Notes: a model not told the origin generated them from the letters alone. A stretch of 64,000 nucleotides of DNA from Pseudoalteromonas rubra (GCF_005886805.2 NZ_CP045429.1:2574501-2638500), one strand, 5' to 3'; shown: positions 17,136 to 25,740, counted from the first letter of the stretch. Made by a program: numbers and translations.

Positions 17136-17520
17136 CATCAGACCACTGCTTATGGATATACACGATACCTTTATTTAGTACATCAAACATACAAGAAGCC
17201 TTTGCTACATTTGGCTTTTCATTAACGAAAATTCTGAACTGTTCATTTGTCGGATGCTCTCGTTCCTGAAAACAGCAATTATCTTGAATTTCTGACAAGG
17301 CATTTTGATAATCAGTTTCTGACAATATGACAGATGACATTTCAAATTTTATTAGTTTAGGGTCTTCATTTGGTATTTCTGTCGAATGCAAAGTAACTTG
17401 AAACCCCTCTTGTATATCGTACTGACAATCTTTTTTCACGCCAGCTTTCACTACATCTTTATTGGAGTCATTACAGCCGACTAGTGAAAAGATAAGTAGT
17501 AGAGTAAATATTTGCTTCAT
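17131..17520 (-). CDS. Lipoprotein of unknown function, 129 aa
   Basis: A lipoprotein signal peptide (residues 1-16, lipobox SLVGC) places it in a membrane. The mature part has several Cys (CQYD, CCFQ, CMFD), which may form disulfides, and a conserved-looking end VYIHKQWSDV. The start is ATG 17520. It is one of several cassette lipoproteins here with no assigned role. The stop overlaps the attC right core at 17132. Confidence 0.6.
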   Translation of the reverse strand: MKQIFTLLLIFSLVGCNDSNKDVVKAGVKKDCQYDIQEGFQVTLHSTEIPNEDPKLIKFEMSSVILSETDYQNALSEIQDNCCFQEREHPTNEQFRIFVNEKPNVAKASCMFDVLNKGIVYIHKQWSDV

Positions 17521-17523
17521 GAT

Positions 17524-17589
17524 CCATAACGCTCCCATAAAATGCGGCTCTCCATTGGCTATAGTTCGCGAAGAATGCGTTTGTTATAG
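17524..17589 (-). repeat. Short attC site (about 65 bp)
   Basis: Left core ccataacgctcc and right core gtttgttatag. The middle stem-loop is much shorter than in the common 100-bp sites. Confidence 0.65.
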
Positions 17590-17955
17590 CTCGCTCAACC
17601 TAAATTGCTTAATAGTGGATGCCGCTACAACTAATTCAACAATTTGACCATTTTTGAATTCAAACCTCAGAGCATCAGTGTAACCTTGATTGTTAACCAT
17701 GTACCAAGCCCATGACAATTCCGAACTACAACACTCATTAAAAAGCAGCAGGCTATCTGACTCAATGAGATTGCCAGTGCAAAGTGAATCAGCCACAACT
17801 ATTTCATCAGAATCTTCAAGTACACTAATGAAGCAACAAAATGATTCAAAGTCTAACTTGATAGCAGCTACCTCAGAAGGAAGTTCTTTAAAGCTAAAAG
17901 ACGTCGCGCATAACAACTTCTCACACGAATCAACTATTTTAGACAGTTCCACCAA
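17584..17955 (-). CDS. Cassette protein of unknown function, 123 aa
   Basis: This acidic soluble protein has several Cys (CEKLLC, FCCF, ECC) and a C-terminal beta-hairpin-like part (YTDALRFEFKNGQIVELVVAAS). This resembles small immunity or DUF6334-like proteins, without certainty. The TAA stop lies in the right core of the short attC (17524-17589). Confidence 0.55.
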   Translation of the reverse strand: MVELSKIVDSCEKLLCATSFSFKELPSEVAAIKLDFESFCCFISVLEDSDEIVVADSLCTGNLIESDSLLLFNECCSSELSWAWYMVNNQGYTDALRFEFKNGQIVELVVAASTIKQFRLSEL

Positions 17956-18079
17956 AGCCTCCGAAAGCTATAATACTGTCACTTCGGTATTGTTTATGGG
18001 GTGGAGCTTTGGTGTAAAGTCGCGAAACTACCTCAAAGCGCAGCGGAATAAACAATGTCCGTATGATGGTCTTGCTAAT
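17952..18079 (-). repeat. Probable attC-like site, unusual sequence
   Basis: The segment between the two genes has an inverted repeat (caccaaagc / gctttggtg) and a right core cttgctaat. It lacks the common interior. Confidence 0.35.
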
Positions 18080-18080
18080 A

Positions 18081-19040
18081 TCATCTCCTGATATAATTAG
18101 CGATTTCACACTTTTCAGGTTCACGCTTATCTCTGCTGTTTAAATCTTTAGCTTCAACTCTCAGCTCTGAGCGACTAGGTAAGTGCTCGGGTAGTCTAAT
18201 ATTGGTGACTATACCAAGGTTATGTAAAGCATTTAAAACCCACCAACCAGGATCTGGCTCATCTTTGTATAACCCCAGCATCGCGGAGCCAGGAAATGCG
18301 TGATGATTGTTATGCCAAGCCTCACCCATAGAAAGAAATCCTGCAATTCTTATATTATGACCTTGCACAGCAGCACCATCTACAGACCATGTACGTTCTC
18401 CCTGATTATGGGCGAAATATCCAATCAGCCAATGCCCTCCAATTGAAACAACCACACGGACTGAGACACCCCATATGGCCCAACTCACACCACCTAACAT
18501 ATATAAGAGAAAGGCTAAGATAAAGGACTGAAGCAACCAGGTTGACTCGAGAAATTGATAGAAGCGACTTCTAGAAACCCGCGGCTCTAGATTAAACGTC
18601 GGAGGGTGCTTTAGCTTTAAATCGCAATTTAATTGCCACCAACCGTCTTTAATCATAGTCGAACCGTGGAGCAGGTAGTCGTGACACTTTGATTGACGTT
18701 GTGCCCAATCGCGAAGGTCATGCTGTCTAAGCATACCAATTGGGCCGGCCATACCAACTAAGACACCTAGATAGACAAAAAGATATTCCATCCATAGGGG
18801 GCACTCATAAGACCGATGAATAAGCAACCTGTGCATACCCAATGAATGGCCTAAACAGAGCGTGATGCCTGTTAAGGCGATAAAAACGAGAAAGCCGGAA
18901 AGCGAAAAAAAGAATGGTGCAGCAAACAACGAAACGAACAAATTTGATAAAAACCAAATCGATTTAGCTGGACTCCAAACTACCAGCCCCTGCCATGCAC
19001 TTTCAGAATTATTGGAAAAAACTCTTTCGGTATTGTTCAT
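18081..19040 (-). CDS. Membrane fatty-acid desaturase
   Basis: This 319-aa integral membrane protein of the acyl-lipid/acyl-CoA desaturase family introduces a double bond into fatty acyl chains with a di-iron centre. Four or more hydrophobic helices are seen (about residues 30-62, 85-105, 170-190, 195-215). Histidine box 1 is H65-x4-H70-x4-H75 and box 3 is HNNHH near residue 245. The middle box is atypical (RQHDLRDWAQ instead of HRxHH), a variant I believe occurs in marine gammaproteobacterial homologues. It is among the largest genes in the array and sits in its own cassette, bounded on the right by the attC at 19057. A role in membrane adaptation is an inference. Confidence 0.75.
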   Translation of the reverse strand: MNNTERVFSNNSESAWQGLVVWSPAKSIWFLSNLFVSLFAAPFFFSLSGFLVFIALTGITLCLGHSLGMHRLLIHRSYECPLWMEYLFVYLGVLVGMAGPIGMLRQHDLRDWAQRQSKCHDYLLHGSTMIKDGWWQLNCDLKLKHPPTFNLEPRVSRSRFYQFLESTWLLQSFILAFLLYMLGGVSWAIWGVSVRVVVSIGGHWLIGYFAHNQGERTWSVDGAAVQGHNIRIAGFLSMGEAWHNNHHAFPGSAMLGLYKDEPDPGWWVLNALHNLGIVTNIRLPEHLPSRSELRVEAKDLNSRDKREPEKCEIANYIRR

Positions 19041-19056
19041 ACTTTCCCTGGAGATA

Positions 19057-19153
19057 GTTGACGCCGATAGAACTGGCTAAAAATTGTTGGCTATCGTTTT
19101 GTGAGACACAAACAAAGCCAGCCTTCTTTGTCCGCCTTTACAACTTTGTTATG
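19057..19153 (-). repeat. attC site
   Basis: Left core gttgacgcc and right core ctttgttatgtg. The inner arm cgttttgtgagacacaaac forms its own small hairpin. Confidence 0.65.
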
Positions 19154-19169
19154 TGAGTAGTTTAACTGC

Positions 19170-19475
19170 TTAATCAGGACCTGATCCTCCTGAATCGCCA
19201 TCAATGTCTGAAGTTGCTGAACCGTCTTTCGAACCTGTGGGCTCTAAATACGTACCGTCACTTACATTCACCCATTGGCCTTTAAGTTTTACGTATTTCT
19301 GCAAAATATTATGCACTATAATCGAGCCAAATATAGGAACCAATAGTGCCAATAACACTAAATTCATTTTTTCAAATGCAGTTCTAATTGGACAACTCAA
19401 AACCGCATAAGCGGAAGACGCAAACACTAATAAATGAACCAGTAGCAATACTAGATAGATTGGCCAGTTTTCCAT
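19170..19475 (-). CDS. Small membrane protein with acidic tail
   Basis: This 101-aa protein has two transmembrane helices (residues 5-26 and 36-57), similar in pattern to PLDc_N-type membrane domains. A cytoplasmic acidic, Gly/Ser-rich tail follows (SKDGSATSDIDGDSGGSGPD). It is bounded left by a clean attC; the right neighbour is a decayed cassette. Function unknown. Confidence 0.6.
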   Translation of the reverse strand: MENWPIYLVLLLVHLLVFASSAYAVLSCPIRTAFEKMNLVLLALLVPIFGSIIVHNILQKYVKLKGQWVNVSDGTYLEPTGSKDGSATSDIDGDSGGSGPD

Positions 19476-19544
19476 AACTCTCCTATTTCACTTAACGCAA
19501 GCCTTTGTTTTTAATTATTTATATCTCTAGAAAACGATCAAGTA

Positions 19545-19735
19545 GCAATACCATAGGTAATACCACCATCCTACACGATGTGCTCAGAAAAAACTGCCCC
19601 CAGATTCATGTTCAGCGTCTAGATTCATTAATCCTGACATCGACACTTTGCGCGATAGCAATCCACTTTCACTCACTGAGCTGGGCGAAGTATGAAGATC
19701 TTTGTCATCACTAAGCACAATATTAAACGTATAGA
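19545..19735 (-). pseudogene. Relic copy of the 21568-21924 cassette end
   Basis: This segment is about 80% similar by eye to 21444-21635: gctcagaaaaaactgccc, agattcatg, gatagcaatc, actttcact, tgagct, cacaatat, aaacgt. The copy at 21.5 kb ends an intact membrane-protein gene; here only the last codons and downstream DNA remain. Confidence 0.65.
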
Positions 19736-19784
19736 TCAACTTGGGGAGCCTCAATTACGAGGGGCAACCCTTGGCTCACCTTAC

Positions 19785-19866
19785 AGACTAAAATACTTGG
19801 TTATAGTTAGCGTAAAAGGAGCTTAAGCCAAGTGTTATGACCCCTTGATTTAGGCGCTTGTTAGAT
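19785..19866 (-). repeat. attC site
   Basis: The right core gcttgttagatg is clear. The interior tacttggttatagttagcg and taagccaagtgttatg pair. The left core is weak (ttacagac). Confidence 0.55.
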
Positions 19867-19903
19867 GCCTCACTGGTTCATACCAAATCTACAAACACAT
19901 TCA

Positions 19904-20437
19904 TTACTCATTATTCAATTGAATGATCTCTAATATCCTTAAATCATCAGTGAACCTTATTTCTACAACTTTACCTTCAAATTTATCTATCTCCATTTGG
20001 GTGAGGTCGACATCAAAAAATCCCCTATCATCCAACCTATAATCAAAAACAACACCTCCAACTTCAAATTTTACAAAATCCCAGCCTTCCTGATAAAAAT
20101 GCAAGCTTTTTAACGTTCCTTTGATAGAGTCAGAATTACTATAAAGCTCATCTAGCTGGCTCAACTCAGATACTACTTTAAGATAAGAAAAAAAAGATAA
20201 AAGAACAAAAATAACTATAGCTATAACTAAAATAGTTGGAAAAAACTCATGCTGTAGAGATTTTACACTTTCTCTATAGCGAACAATATCAGACTTTGTT
20301 AACGGTTCATTTAATTTAAAATGGAATTTAAAAACAACAGCAGACATTAAGACGAATACCGCAAAACCAAAGGGTATAGAAAATGCCTTGTAGTAAATAA
20401 ACTCAGATGAAAGTTGGTAAATAATATTCATAAGCAA
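19904..20437 (-). CDS. Membrane protein, three TM plus soluble domain
   Basis: This 177-aa protein has a transmembrane helix at about residues 19-36 and a strongly hydrophobic helix at 67-86. A soluble beta-rich C-terminal half (EGWDFVKFEVGGVVFDYRLD through IRFTDDLRILEIIQL) resembles the small beta-sandwich of other two-TM cassette proteins. No catalytic motif was seen. It is the only gene of its cassette, with attC sites at 19785 and 20480. Confidence 0.6.
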   Translation of the reverse strand: MLMNIIYQLSSEFIYYKAFSIPFGFAVFVLMSAVVFKFHFKLNEPLTKSDIVRYRESVKSLQHEFFPTILVIAIVIFVLLSFFSYLKVVSELSQLDELYSNSDSIKGTLKSLHFYQEGWDFVKFEVGGVVFDYRLDDRGFFDVDLTQMEIDKFEGKVVEIRFTDDLRILEIIQLNNE

Positions 20438-20479
20438 GCTCTACTTATGTGAGAATTATCCATAAATATCCGAAAGCAC

Positions 20480-20577
20480 CGAACGCCAACATAAAATACG
20501 GAGAATGCTTGGCTAAAATTAGCAAAAAGTGAACGCCAGCTAAGCGTTTGACGTCATTTTTGATGTGTTTGTTATGT
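20480..20577 (-). repeat. attC site
   Basis: Left core ccgaacgccaac and right core gtttgttatg. The interior is gcttggctaaaattagc. Confidence 0.7.
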
Positions 20578-20585
20578 TTGCTTAG

Positions 20586-21317
20586 CTACCAATCTCGCCA
20601 CTCCTTCCAGTTCTTAAGCAGTCTGGAATTAGCTTGCTGCAACGCACTCACTTGTTCATCAGGCCACCACAGGGCTAAGTCAACACTTTTCAGATTGGGT
20701 AAGTTATGCAATGGCTCAAGGCTTTTATCAAGTACTCTCGTATTTACAAGGCGTAGGCGCTCTAAATTCTTTAAGCTCCTTATAGGAGATAGCGTATCTA
20801 ACTTTTGAGTTGTCCACGTACTTCCGTTAAGGCTAAGAACTTTTAGATTTATTAATTGAGCGAGCTCCCGGATATCTGAAATATTTTTTATATTTTCAAA
20901 TGCCAGCCACTTTATATTAGTTAGTTGTTCAATTCCATTCAAATTACCTAACTGAGTAGAACTCCCTAAATTGAAGTACACTAAGTTAGATAACTTTTTA
21001 AAATTGATGTTCTTTATACTAGAGTGCTTTATCGAAAGGCCTCGTAAATTAGGCATGTCACAAATGGCATCAAAAAGGTATTGATTAACTTTTGGCGCTA
21101 CCCATAACATTTCAACACGCTCTAAGGTTGGCAATATTTTAACCCAACCATCTCGCACTTTCTTTTCTTGGTATGCACTTAAGCCTAACTTATTAGAAGG
21201 ACCGCACAATATAAGCCTGTCATTATTAAAGCCTTCTTCAATATCAAACTGCTCTTCTGGCTTATCTAAAACCCACTCATAACCTGAATAGTCAGCTTCA
21301 TTCCAATTAATAGACAA
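20586..21317 (-). CDS. Leucine-rich-repeat protein
   Basis: This 243-aa cytoplasmic protein has at least six degenerate leucine-rich repeats between residues 85 and 225 (LRGLSIKHSSIKNI, LVYFNLGSSTQLGNL, IKWLAFENIKNI, LKVLSLNGSTW, LERLRLVNTRVL, LKSVDLALWW). The N-terminal 80 residues have no recognisable domain. LRR arcs mediate protein-protein contacts, so it is likely a binding protein, perhaps an immunity or sensor protein, which is an inference. It ends with NWKEWRDW. A start-proximal AACGC core lies 20 bases to the right. Confidence 0.7.
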   Translation of the reverse strand: MSINWNEADYSGYEWVLDKPEEQFDIEEGFNNDRLILCGPSNKLGLSAYQEKKVRDGWVKILPTLERVEMLWVAPKVNQYLFDAICDMPNLRGLSIKHSSIKNINFKKLSNLVYFNLGSSTQLGNLNGIEQLTNIKWLAFENIKNISDIRELAQLINLKVLSLNGSTWTTQKLDTLSPIRSLKNLERLRLVNTRVLDKSLEPLHNLPNLKSVDLALWWPDEQVSALQQANSRLLKNWKEWRDW

Positions 21318-21335
21318 GTGCGTACTCTCCTGAAA

Positions 21336-21400
21336 ACATAACGCTGCGCTCTGAGAGCCCCCAGATATGAATAATTAAATCAATGTAATGGATACTCACG
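21336..21400 (-). repeat. Truncated attC site
   Basis: Only a left core (cataacgctgcg) is clear. The rest runs into the duplicated relic DNA. Confidence 0.35.
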
Positions 21401-21567
21401 CCACCCTTTGAACAAATTTATTTTGCCCAAAGCTAACCAGATAATATCACCACGCGTATCATCACTATTCTACACGATATGCTCAGAAAAAACTGCCCTC
21501 AGATTCATGGTCGGCGTCTTGATTCACTAATGCCGGCAACCGAAACTTGCTCAATAGCAATCAACTT

Positions 21568-21924
21568 TCACTTATTGAGCTTAGCCGGAATATTAAAGGG
21601 CCTGCCACTGCCAAACACAATATAAAACGTGTGGTTCGCTTGCTTAGCAATACCGCCATGCATAACAATCGGCTTGCTATTTAACGCTTTAATCCGCTCC
21701 TGACTTGTGGCGCTAACTGTAACTTCATAGAACAAAAACATCGAACCTAATAGTATTTGAAATATTTGGTTAAGTACTTCAGTTAAGTCGCCGTATATCG
21801 GGTTAATTAAAACCCAAAGCCCAATCAAAATAAATGCTATACCGACAACAACGCCAAGCAAACGCATAATTAACTTTTTAGTTGTCACAGTTACAGGGCC
21901 TTCGATTACGTATAACGTTGTCAT
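21568..21924 (-). CDS. Small two-TM membrane protein
   Basis: This 118-aa protein has two transmembrane helices (about residues 19-44 and 48-70). A short C-terminal soluble part ends in SGRPFNIPAKLNK. The family is not recognised. The DNA from just inside its 3' end to 120 bp beyond it is repeated in decayed form at 19545-19735, so an ancestral copy was duplicated together with adjacent cassette DNA. Confidence 0.55.
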   Translation of the reverse strand: MTTLYVIEGPVTVTTKKLIMRLLGVVVGIAFILIGLWVLINPIYGDLTEVLNQIFQILLGSMFLFYEVTVSATSQERIKALNSKPIVMHGGIAKQANHTFYIVFGSGRPFNIPAKLNK

Positions 21925-21950
21925 AAGGCGTGTCGTATTTGATGGTATGC

Positions 21951-22511
21951 TTAGGTGATGACAATACCGATTACACCAAATTTAGTGCCCGTTATTTTCT
22001 TAAACAAACCCATTTCCACCATAACATCCATAACCCGAGACATATCATAGTACCAGTCAATTATACCCACGGGCATACTTAATGACTGTGTTGTATCAAT
22101 AAACTCAGCAAAGAAATATGGGTCAAGTACACCAAACTCCTCACCATACCAGATTGGTACCTCAATAACCTGACCCGAATCGATATTTTCACAAAAAAAA
22201 TGCGCGCCATGATGATAACACCGCCAGCCATCAGGAAAGATCTCTATTTCGTCAGACTTATCCCACAATTCAGTTAGCGGAATGTCATTCAATTCGGTGA
22301 TTGTTCTTGCTAACCACTCTGATTGCTTTCTAAACTCGCTAGCTGCATGCTTAATCTCTGGAATTATTCGATAAATTTCCGGTTTGGAGATGACTTGCTT
22401 TATTGTTACGTAACTCCAGTACTTTCGGCTTCCAGGATCAAAAACACTGTAATTCTCAGGTAGTTCACGCCTCAATCTGACTATCAATTTCTCCCTTTTT
22501 GAATGGGGCAT
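21951..22511 (-). CDS. Cassette protein of unknown function, 186 aa
   Basis: This soluble protein has an N-terminal helical, basic part (SKREKLIVRLRREL) and a Trp/Tyr-rich core (GWRCYHHGAHFFCEN, EVPIWYGEEFGVLDPYFFAEF). The length and aromatic pattern resemble SMI1/SUKH- or DUF6896-like immunity proteins; this is a guess. The only gap to the next gene (21925-21950) has a weak attC-like core, so both may share a cassette. Upstream (22512-22630) are short broken frames on the same strand. Confidence 0.55.
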   Translation of the reverse strand: MPHSKREKLIVRLRRELPENYSVFDPGSRKYWSYVTIKQVISKPEIYRIIPEIKHAASEFRKQSEWLARTITELNDIPLTELWDKSDEIEIFPDGWRCYHHGAHFFCENIDSGQVIEVPIWYGEEFGVLDPYFFAEFIDTTQSLSMPVGIIDWYYDMSRVMDVMVEMGLFKKITGTKFGVIGIVIT

Positions 22512-22630
22512 CCAGGAGGGAAATGTCAGTACTAAATGCCTCTCTCACTCTACCAATCTTATAAGTTTTTCAACCGATGGCAGGAAAAAAGATGATATGT
22601 AATATCTACGAACAGGATCAGGCATTCGAC

Positions 22631-22686
22631 CACATAACGCCTGCATTTGCAGCAGGTTTGTAGCGGTCCCATGCATACGCTTACTA
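22631..22686 (-). repeat. Short attC site (about 55 bp)
   Basis: Left core cataacgcctgc and right core acgcttacta, with a central hairpin gcatttgcagcaggtttgt. Confidence 0.5.
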
Positions 22687-23688
22687 AAAAACATTGGTAC
22701 GCTCTGCCTCGTCTAATTTCTTTAAGGCAAATTCACCCCTTTCAGATACAGCGTGTGAGCTATCTGAAGCAAAGCGTTCCGCAAACACTTTGGCATTTAT
22801 ACCTAGATTACCTAACTCTCGTATTAGAATCTCGGCCGAAACGCGCCTAACGATGGATGAACGATCTTCAGATGATCTCTTTAGTAGGTCTATTAGTGGA
22901 GTTTCAATTTCTAACTTCCGCTCTCCAACCACAGGTTTTAACCGGCTCTCACAGTACCTTATATCAGTCCACACCCATTTTCGACCTTCGACCCATACAA
23001 CATGCCCTTCAAATAAGCTGCGATATGCCTTAGCTCGAACTGAGGGCTGGATAGCAGATTTAGCTATTTCTTCAATTTGCCCATCGAGTATCGGAGTGCG
23101 GCCAAGCTGAGAAAAGAGTGATGGCATAGGCCCAGAAGCAGACAGAATCAACTTAGATCGAAGGGACTTTGCTATCTCTTCTTCAGAGATGATTTTTAGA
23201 AGAACCTCTTTATCCGCCTCTTCTATCCTGCCCCAGGAATTCCAATTCGAAAGCGCGATACAGAGTGCGTCAGCTACATATGCAGGGTCTGTCGACCTTG
23301 CTACCTCAGGGAGTATCTCCCTTGCGGCTTTACGCACTTGTGGTACCCAATCATTGAGCCTGCGCACTGCAAGAGAAAAAAAGAAAGTATTTGGTGCAGC
23401 CCCAGATAGGACTCGAAGTGCTTTTTCACGTTTGTAACCATCCCAGCTAATAAGATCAAGCCATGTTACTAACTCCCTGGGCCTTGACCATACCTGCCAC
23501 TTAGGAGGATTAGACCCCTTTATAGCGGAAGAAAATTCTGCACGAATAATCCGTTCCCAATAGTCAAAACTCGAAAGCGGCAACTGAGATGTAACTTCGA
23601 TTAGTTCAGTCATATCAGCGACGACTTTACTACCTGAGTTTATCGAGTTAGCAAAAGTTCTCACTGCAGAAATAACCTTATTTTCCAT
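22684..23688 (-). CDS. HEAT/ARM-like repeat protein
   Basis: This protein of about 334 aa is all alpha-helical with HEAT-like pairs: VRRLNDWVPQVRKAAREILPEVA, SIVRRVSAEILIRELGNLG and HAVSERGEFALKKL. Such alpha-solenoids bind proteins or nucleic acids; no enzyme motif is present. I start it at ATG 23688 (MENKVIS), because the longer frame begins next to the attC core at 23724. It is one of the longer cassette genes. Homologous solenoids occur in polymorphic-toxin immunity clusters, but this remains open. Confidence 0.65.
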   Translation of the reverse strand: MENKVISAVRTFANSINSGSKVVADMTELIEVTSQLPLSSFDYWERIIRAEFSSAIKGSNPPKWQVWSRPRELVTWLDLISWDGYKREKALRVLSGAAPNTFFFSLAVRRLNDWVPQVRKAAREILPEVARSTDPAYVADALCIALSNWNSWGRIEEADKEVLLKIISEEEIAKSLRSKLILSASGPMPSLFSQLGRTPILDGQIEEIAKSAIQPSVRAKAYRSLFEGHVVWVEGRKWVWTDIRYCESRLKPVVGERKLEIETPLIDLLKRSSEDRSSIVRRVSAEILIRELGNLGINAKVFAERFASDSSHAVSERGEFALKKLDEAERTNVF

Positions 23689-23709
23689 AATGTGTGATTG
23701 TTGCACCTA

Positions 23710-24066
23710 CTATTCTTGCCTCTTAACGCTTTTAGCAGAGGCGCAGTTTACTGCGTCCCTAGCCTGGATTTTTTGAATGCTGTCACTCCATTCAAGAAAT
23801 GCAGCAACCATTTTATCTAGTAATAAGGGACCAGAAGCCCCAACAAACTTACGATCCTTTACTTGGCAAATTATCCAATCAGATTCTGAATCATAATTTA
23901 CCTTTAGTTCATCAAATTGGGCCTTTTCTAACTCAGTTCCCTCTAAATCGATCTCTAGTTTCCACCCTGGATTATCGAGGGTGCTTATTTTTACACCGAA
24001 TTGATGCTCCCAATCTTCATTACATTGGGCTTGATACCAAGCTTGTAGTCTTTCGAGGTTACTCAT
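23710..24066 (-). CDS. Imm53-family immunity protein with attC-derived tail
   Basis: This 118-aa protein matches the Imm53 family. The N-terminal SNLERLQAWYQAQCNEDWEH, then GVKISTLDNPGWKLEIDLEGTEL and SDWIICQVKDRKFVGASGPLL, are characteristic. Imm53 proteins neutralise a secreted toxin; no toxin gene is nearby, so it is an orphan. Start ATG 24066. The last 15 codons run through an attC left core (tcttaacgc at 23721), so the normal C-terminus seems to have been replaced by attC sequence in a recombination or deletion. Confidence 0.75.
   Translation of the reverse strand: MSNLERLQAWYQAQCNEDWEHQFGVKISTLDNPGWKLEIDLEGTELEKAQFDELKVNYDSESDWIICQVKDRKFVGASGPLLLDKMVAAFLEWSDSIQKIQARDAVNCASAKSVKRQE
23721..23760 (-). 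repeat. attC left part embedded in the Imm53 gene
   Basis: tcttaacgct, then gaggcgcagtttactgcg: an attC half-site read as coding sequence. Confidence 0.4.
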
Positions 24067-24082
24067 AGTTCCGTTCGGCATT

Positions 24083-24174
24083 TAATGCTAAGCTAAGGGG
24101 TTCAGACGCGTGGCAAAATTGGCGAAACCGCCACGTGTTTGCGTCTCAGTGAGCGACTTGAGTGTTTTGTTAGT
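24083..24174 (-). repeat. attC site
   Basis: Left core tttaatgctaag and right core ttttgttagtc. The inner arms cgtggcaaaattggcg and cgccacgtgtttgcg are perfectly suited to a hairpin. Confidence 0.7.
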
Positions 24175-24511
24175 CATCATTTTGTATAATATCCGTTAAG
24201 CCAAATTTTTCTTTAATTCTATATGCATGCTGTACGATAAGGCTTTTTGAGTCCTTTAACCAGTCTTTGCAATATACTTCCAGTTTAATTAAGTGCCCTT
24301 CTTCGCGTATATCTTCTTGCATGAAAAACTCAAACCAAAGGGTGTTTCCATCTTTGTCTTCGAAAGAGCTGGCTTCTACCGTAAAAGTTAAATATTTAAC
24401 CAACTTCTTTTCGTAAAGCGGTGTGAAGGTGTTATAAATTTTCGTTATGACGTTCATGTTTAGCTGATCTAATTGCCAACCATTTTGAGGACTTAGGACT
24501 ATTTGTTTCAT
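24170..24511 (-). CDS. Cassette protein of unknown function, 113 aa
   Basis: This soluble alpha/beta protein has an N-terminal Gln/Asn-rich segment (SPQNGWQLDQLNMNVITKIY) and a beta-strand with many aromatics (GNTLWFEFFMQEDIREEG). A C-terminal helix (DSKSLIVQHAYRIKEKFGL) follows. The family is not recognised. The stop overlaps the attC right core at 24170. Confidence 0.55.
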   Translation of the reverse strand: MKQIVLSPQNGWQLDQLNMNVITKIYNTFTPLYEKKLVKYLTFTVEASSFEDKDGNTLWFEFFMQEDIREEGHLIKLEVYCKDWLKDSKSLIVQHAYRIKEKFGLTDIIQNDD

Positions 24512-24620
24512 ACCTGACGACTAATCTCCATTCAGAGGTTCATAATAGCTTGCTAAAATTGTGAAGCGAAACGGAACCGAACAAATTGAGAGCAACCGCG
24601 TCACTATAATGGCTTGTTAT
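24512..24620 (-). repeat. attC site
   Basis: Left core acctgacgac and right core gcttgttattt, with the interior agcttgctaaaattgtgaa. Confidence 0.65.
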
Positions 24621-25182
24621 TTATCAAGTGGCACCGACTCTCCAGTTTCAATAGAGATTTTATGCACTATACCGTCGAAGTCCGTAACTAATACATAGTC
24701 ACCATCGAATTCAAAACCCTCGGTAAAGATTTCAGGGCCTGATATGCTCCATACTTTGTCACCTGAGGAATTTAACCTACATATGTCTAACTCTCCCCAA
24801 GAAATTAAACAATCATATCCATCCACCCAAAAGACACCAAAGCAAGTGGCAAAATCAACTTTTTCTACCCATATAAGCTCTAGAGTAGGAAGCTTTAGTG
24901 AGAAGACAGAATCACCTGAAGCCACATAACAAATATCATTCTTAATAGTAAAAGAGTACTGGTGAACTCCTGTTACCCCACCAACACCCAAAAAATTACA
25001 GATGATTCAGGGTTGTCAATTTCACCTAAGAACAGGCCGTGTGCTGAAGAATATTCGCTTTTTATATTTCTACAAAGTTCCATTTCATATGAACGAAGAT
25101 TATCAGTCGAGTTGATCGAATAATGAGGCTCATTTATTAAAGTTACGTCAATGCCGTTGAAGATTTTCTTCATACTTGCCAT
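24617..25182 (-). pseudogene. Frameshifted propeller-like protein gene
   Basis: Two overlapping frames (24973-25182 and 24617-24991) join into one protein of about 188 aa if one T is added to the T6 run on the coding strand at about 24985; the junction then reads VIF-LGVGGVTGVH. The downstream part has repeated strands (CYVASGDSVFSLKLPT, GDYVLVTDFDGIVHKI) like a PQQ- or WD-type propeller blade set. The stop overlaps the attC right core. This is either a decayed cassette gene or a homopolymer base-calling error. Confidence 0.7.
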
Positions 25183-25186
25183 GGTG

Positions 25187-25282
25187 CATAACGCCTTACT
25201 ATAGAGTTTTATGTAAAGTAGGCCACTGGCCCTGCAAAAAACGGAGCAAAATTCAAAATGTCAGACCGCGTAACTTGTTATG
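25187..25282 (-). repeat. attC site
   Basis: Left core gcataacgcctta and right core acttgttatg, 95 bp. Confidence 0.7.
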
Positions 25283-25628
25283 TTGAGGACTTGATACTAT
25301 GTATGTAACTGTCAGCGTCTTCAGACCATACAGGTTCTAATTTTTTAAGCACTTCAAACGCGGCAAGAGCTTCCGTAGTTTTACCTAGTTTGTATAACGC
25401 CTTTGCTTTGAAGTACAAAAGCTGCCCATCGTGAGGACAACGTGCCAGATGGCGTTCACAAGAAGACAACGCAGATTCGAAATTTCCCTTACTAAGCTCT
25501 CGCTGAATAAAACTATAGAGTTTACCACCATCACGATACCAATCATTGTAGGTTCGAAATAGTGCGCCAAAAGTATGTAACGCCACCAACACGACAAGCA
25601 GAGAAAGTATGATATCTATTTTTTCCAT
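25278..25628 (-). CDS. Membrane-anchored TPR protein
   Basis: This 116-aa protein has an N-terminal membrane helix (residues 5-24) followed by two tetratricopeptide-like repeats: NFESALSSCERHLARCPHDG, and LLYFKAKALYKLGK with TEALAAFEVLKKLEP. TPR units bind partner proteins. I start at ATG 25628 (MEKIDIILS), because the longer frame enters the attC. Single-gene cassette; partner unknown. Confidence 0.7.
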   Translation of the reverse strand: MEKIDIILSLLVVLVALHTFGALFRTYNDWYRDGGKLYSFIQRELSKGNFESALSSCERHLARCPHDGQLLYFKAKALYKLGKTTEALAAFEVLKKLEPVWSEDADSYIHSIKSST

Positions 25629-25650
25629 TTTATAACTTCCAGTAGCGTAA

Positions 25651-25740
25651 CATAACGCTCGCAAAAGGGGCTGATAATGCCTAACTATAATTGGTGAGGC
25701 ACGAACCAAGTCAAGCTTTATTAGTCCTGACGTTGTTATG
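25651..25740 (-). repeat. attC site, aggcacgaacc family
   Basis: Left core cataacgctcgc and right core gttgttatgcg. The interior attggtgaggcacgaacc is shared with the sites at 29448, 38070, 41378 and 47491. Confidence 0.7.

Noticed and set aside
17690..18091. 133-codon plus-strand Ser-rich frame
   Set aside because: Antisense to a cassette gene whose stop sits in an attC core; composition is atypical.
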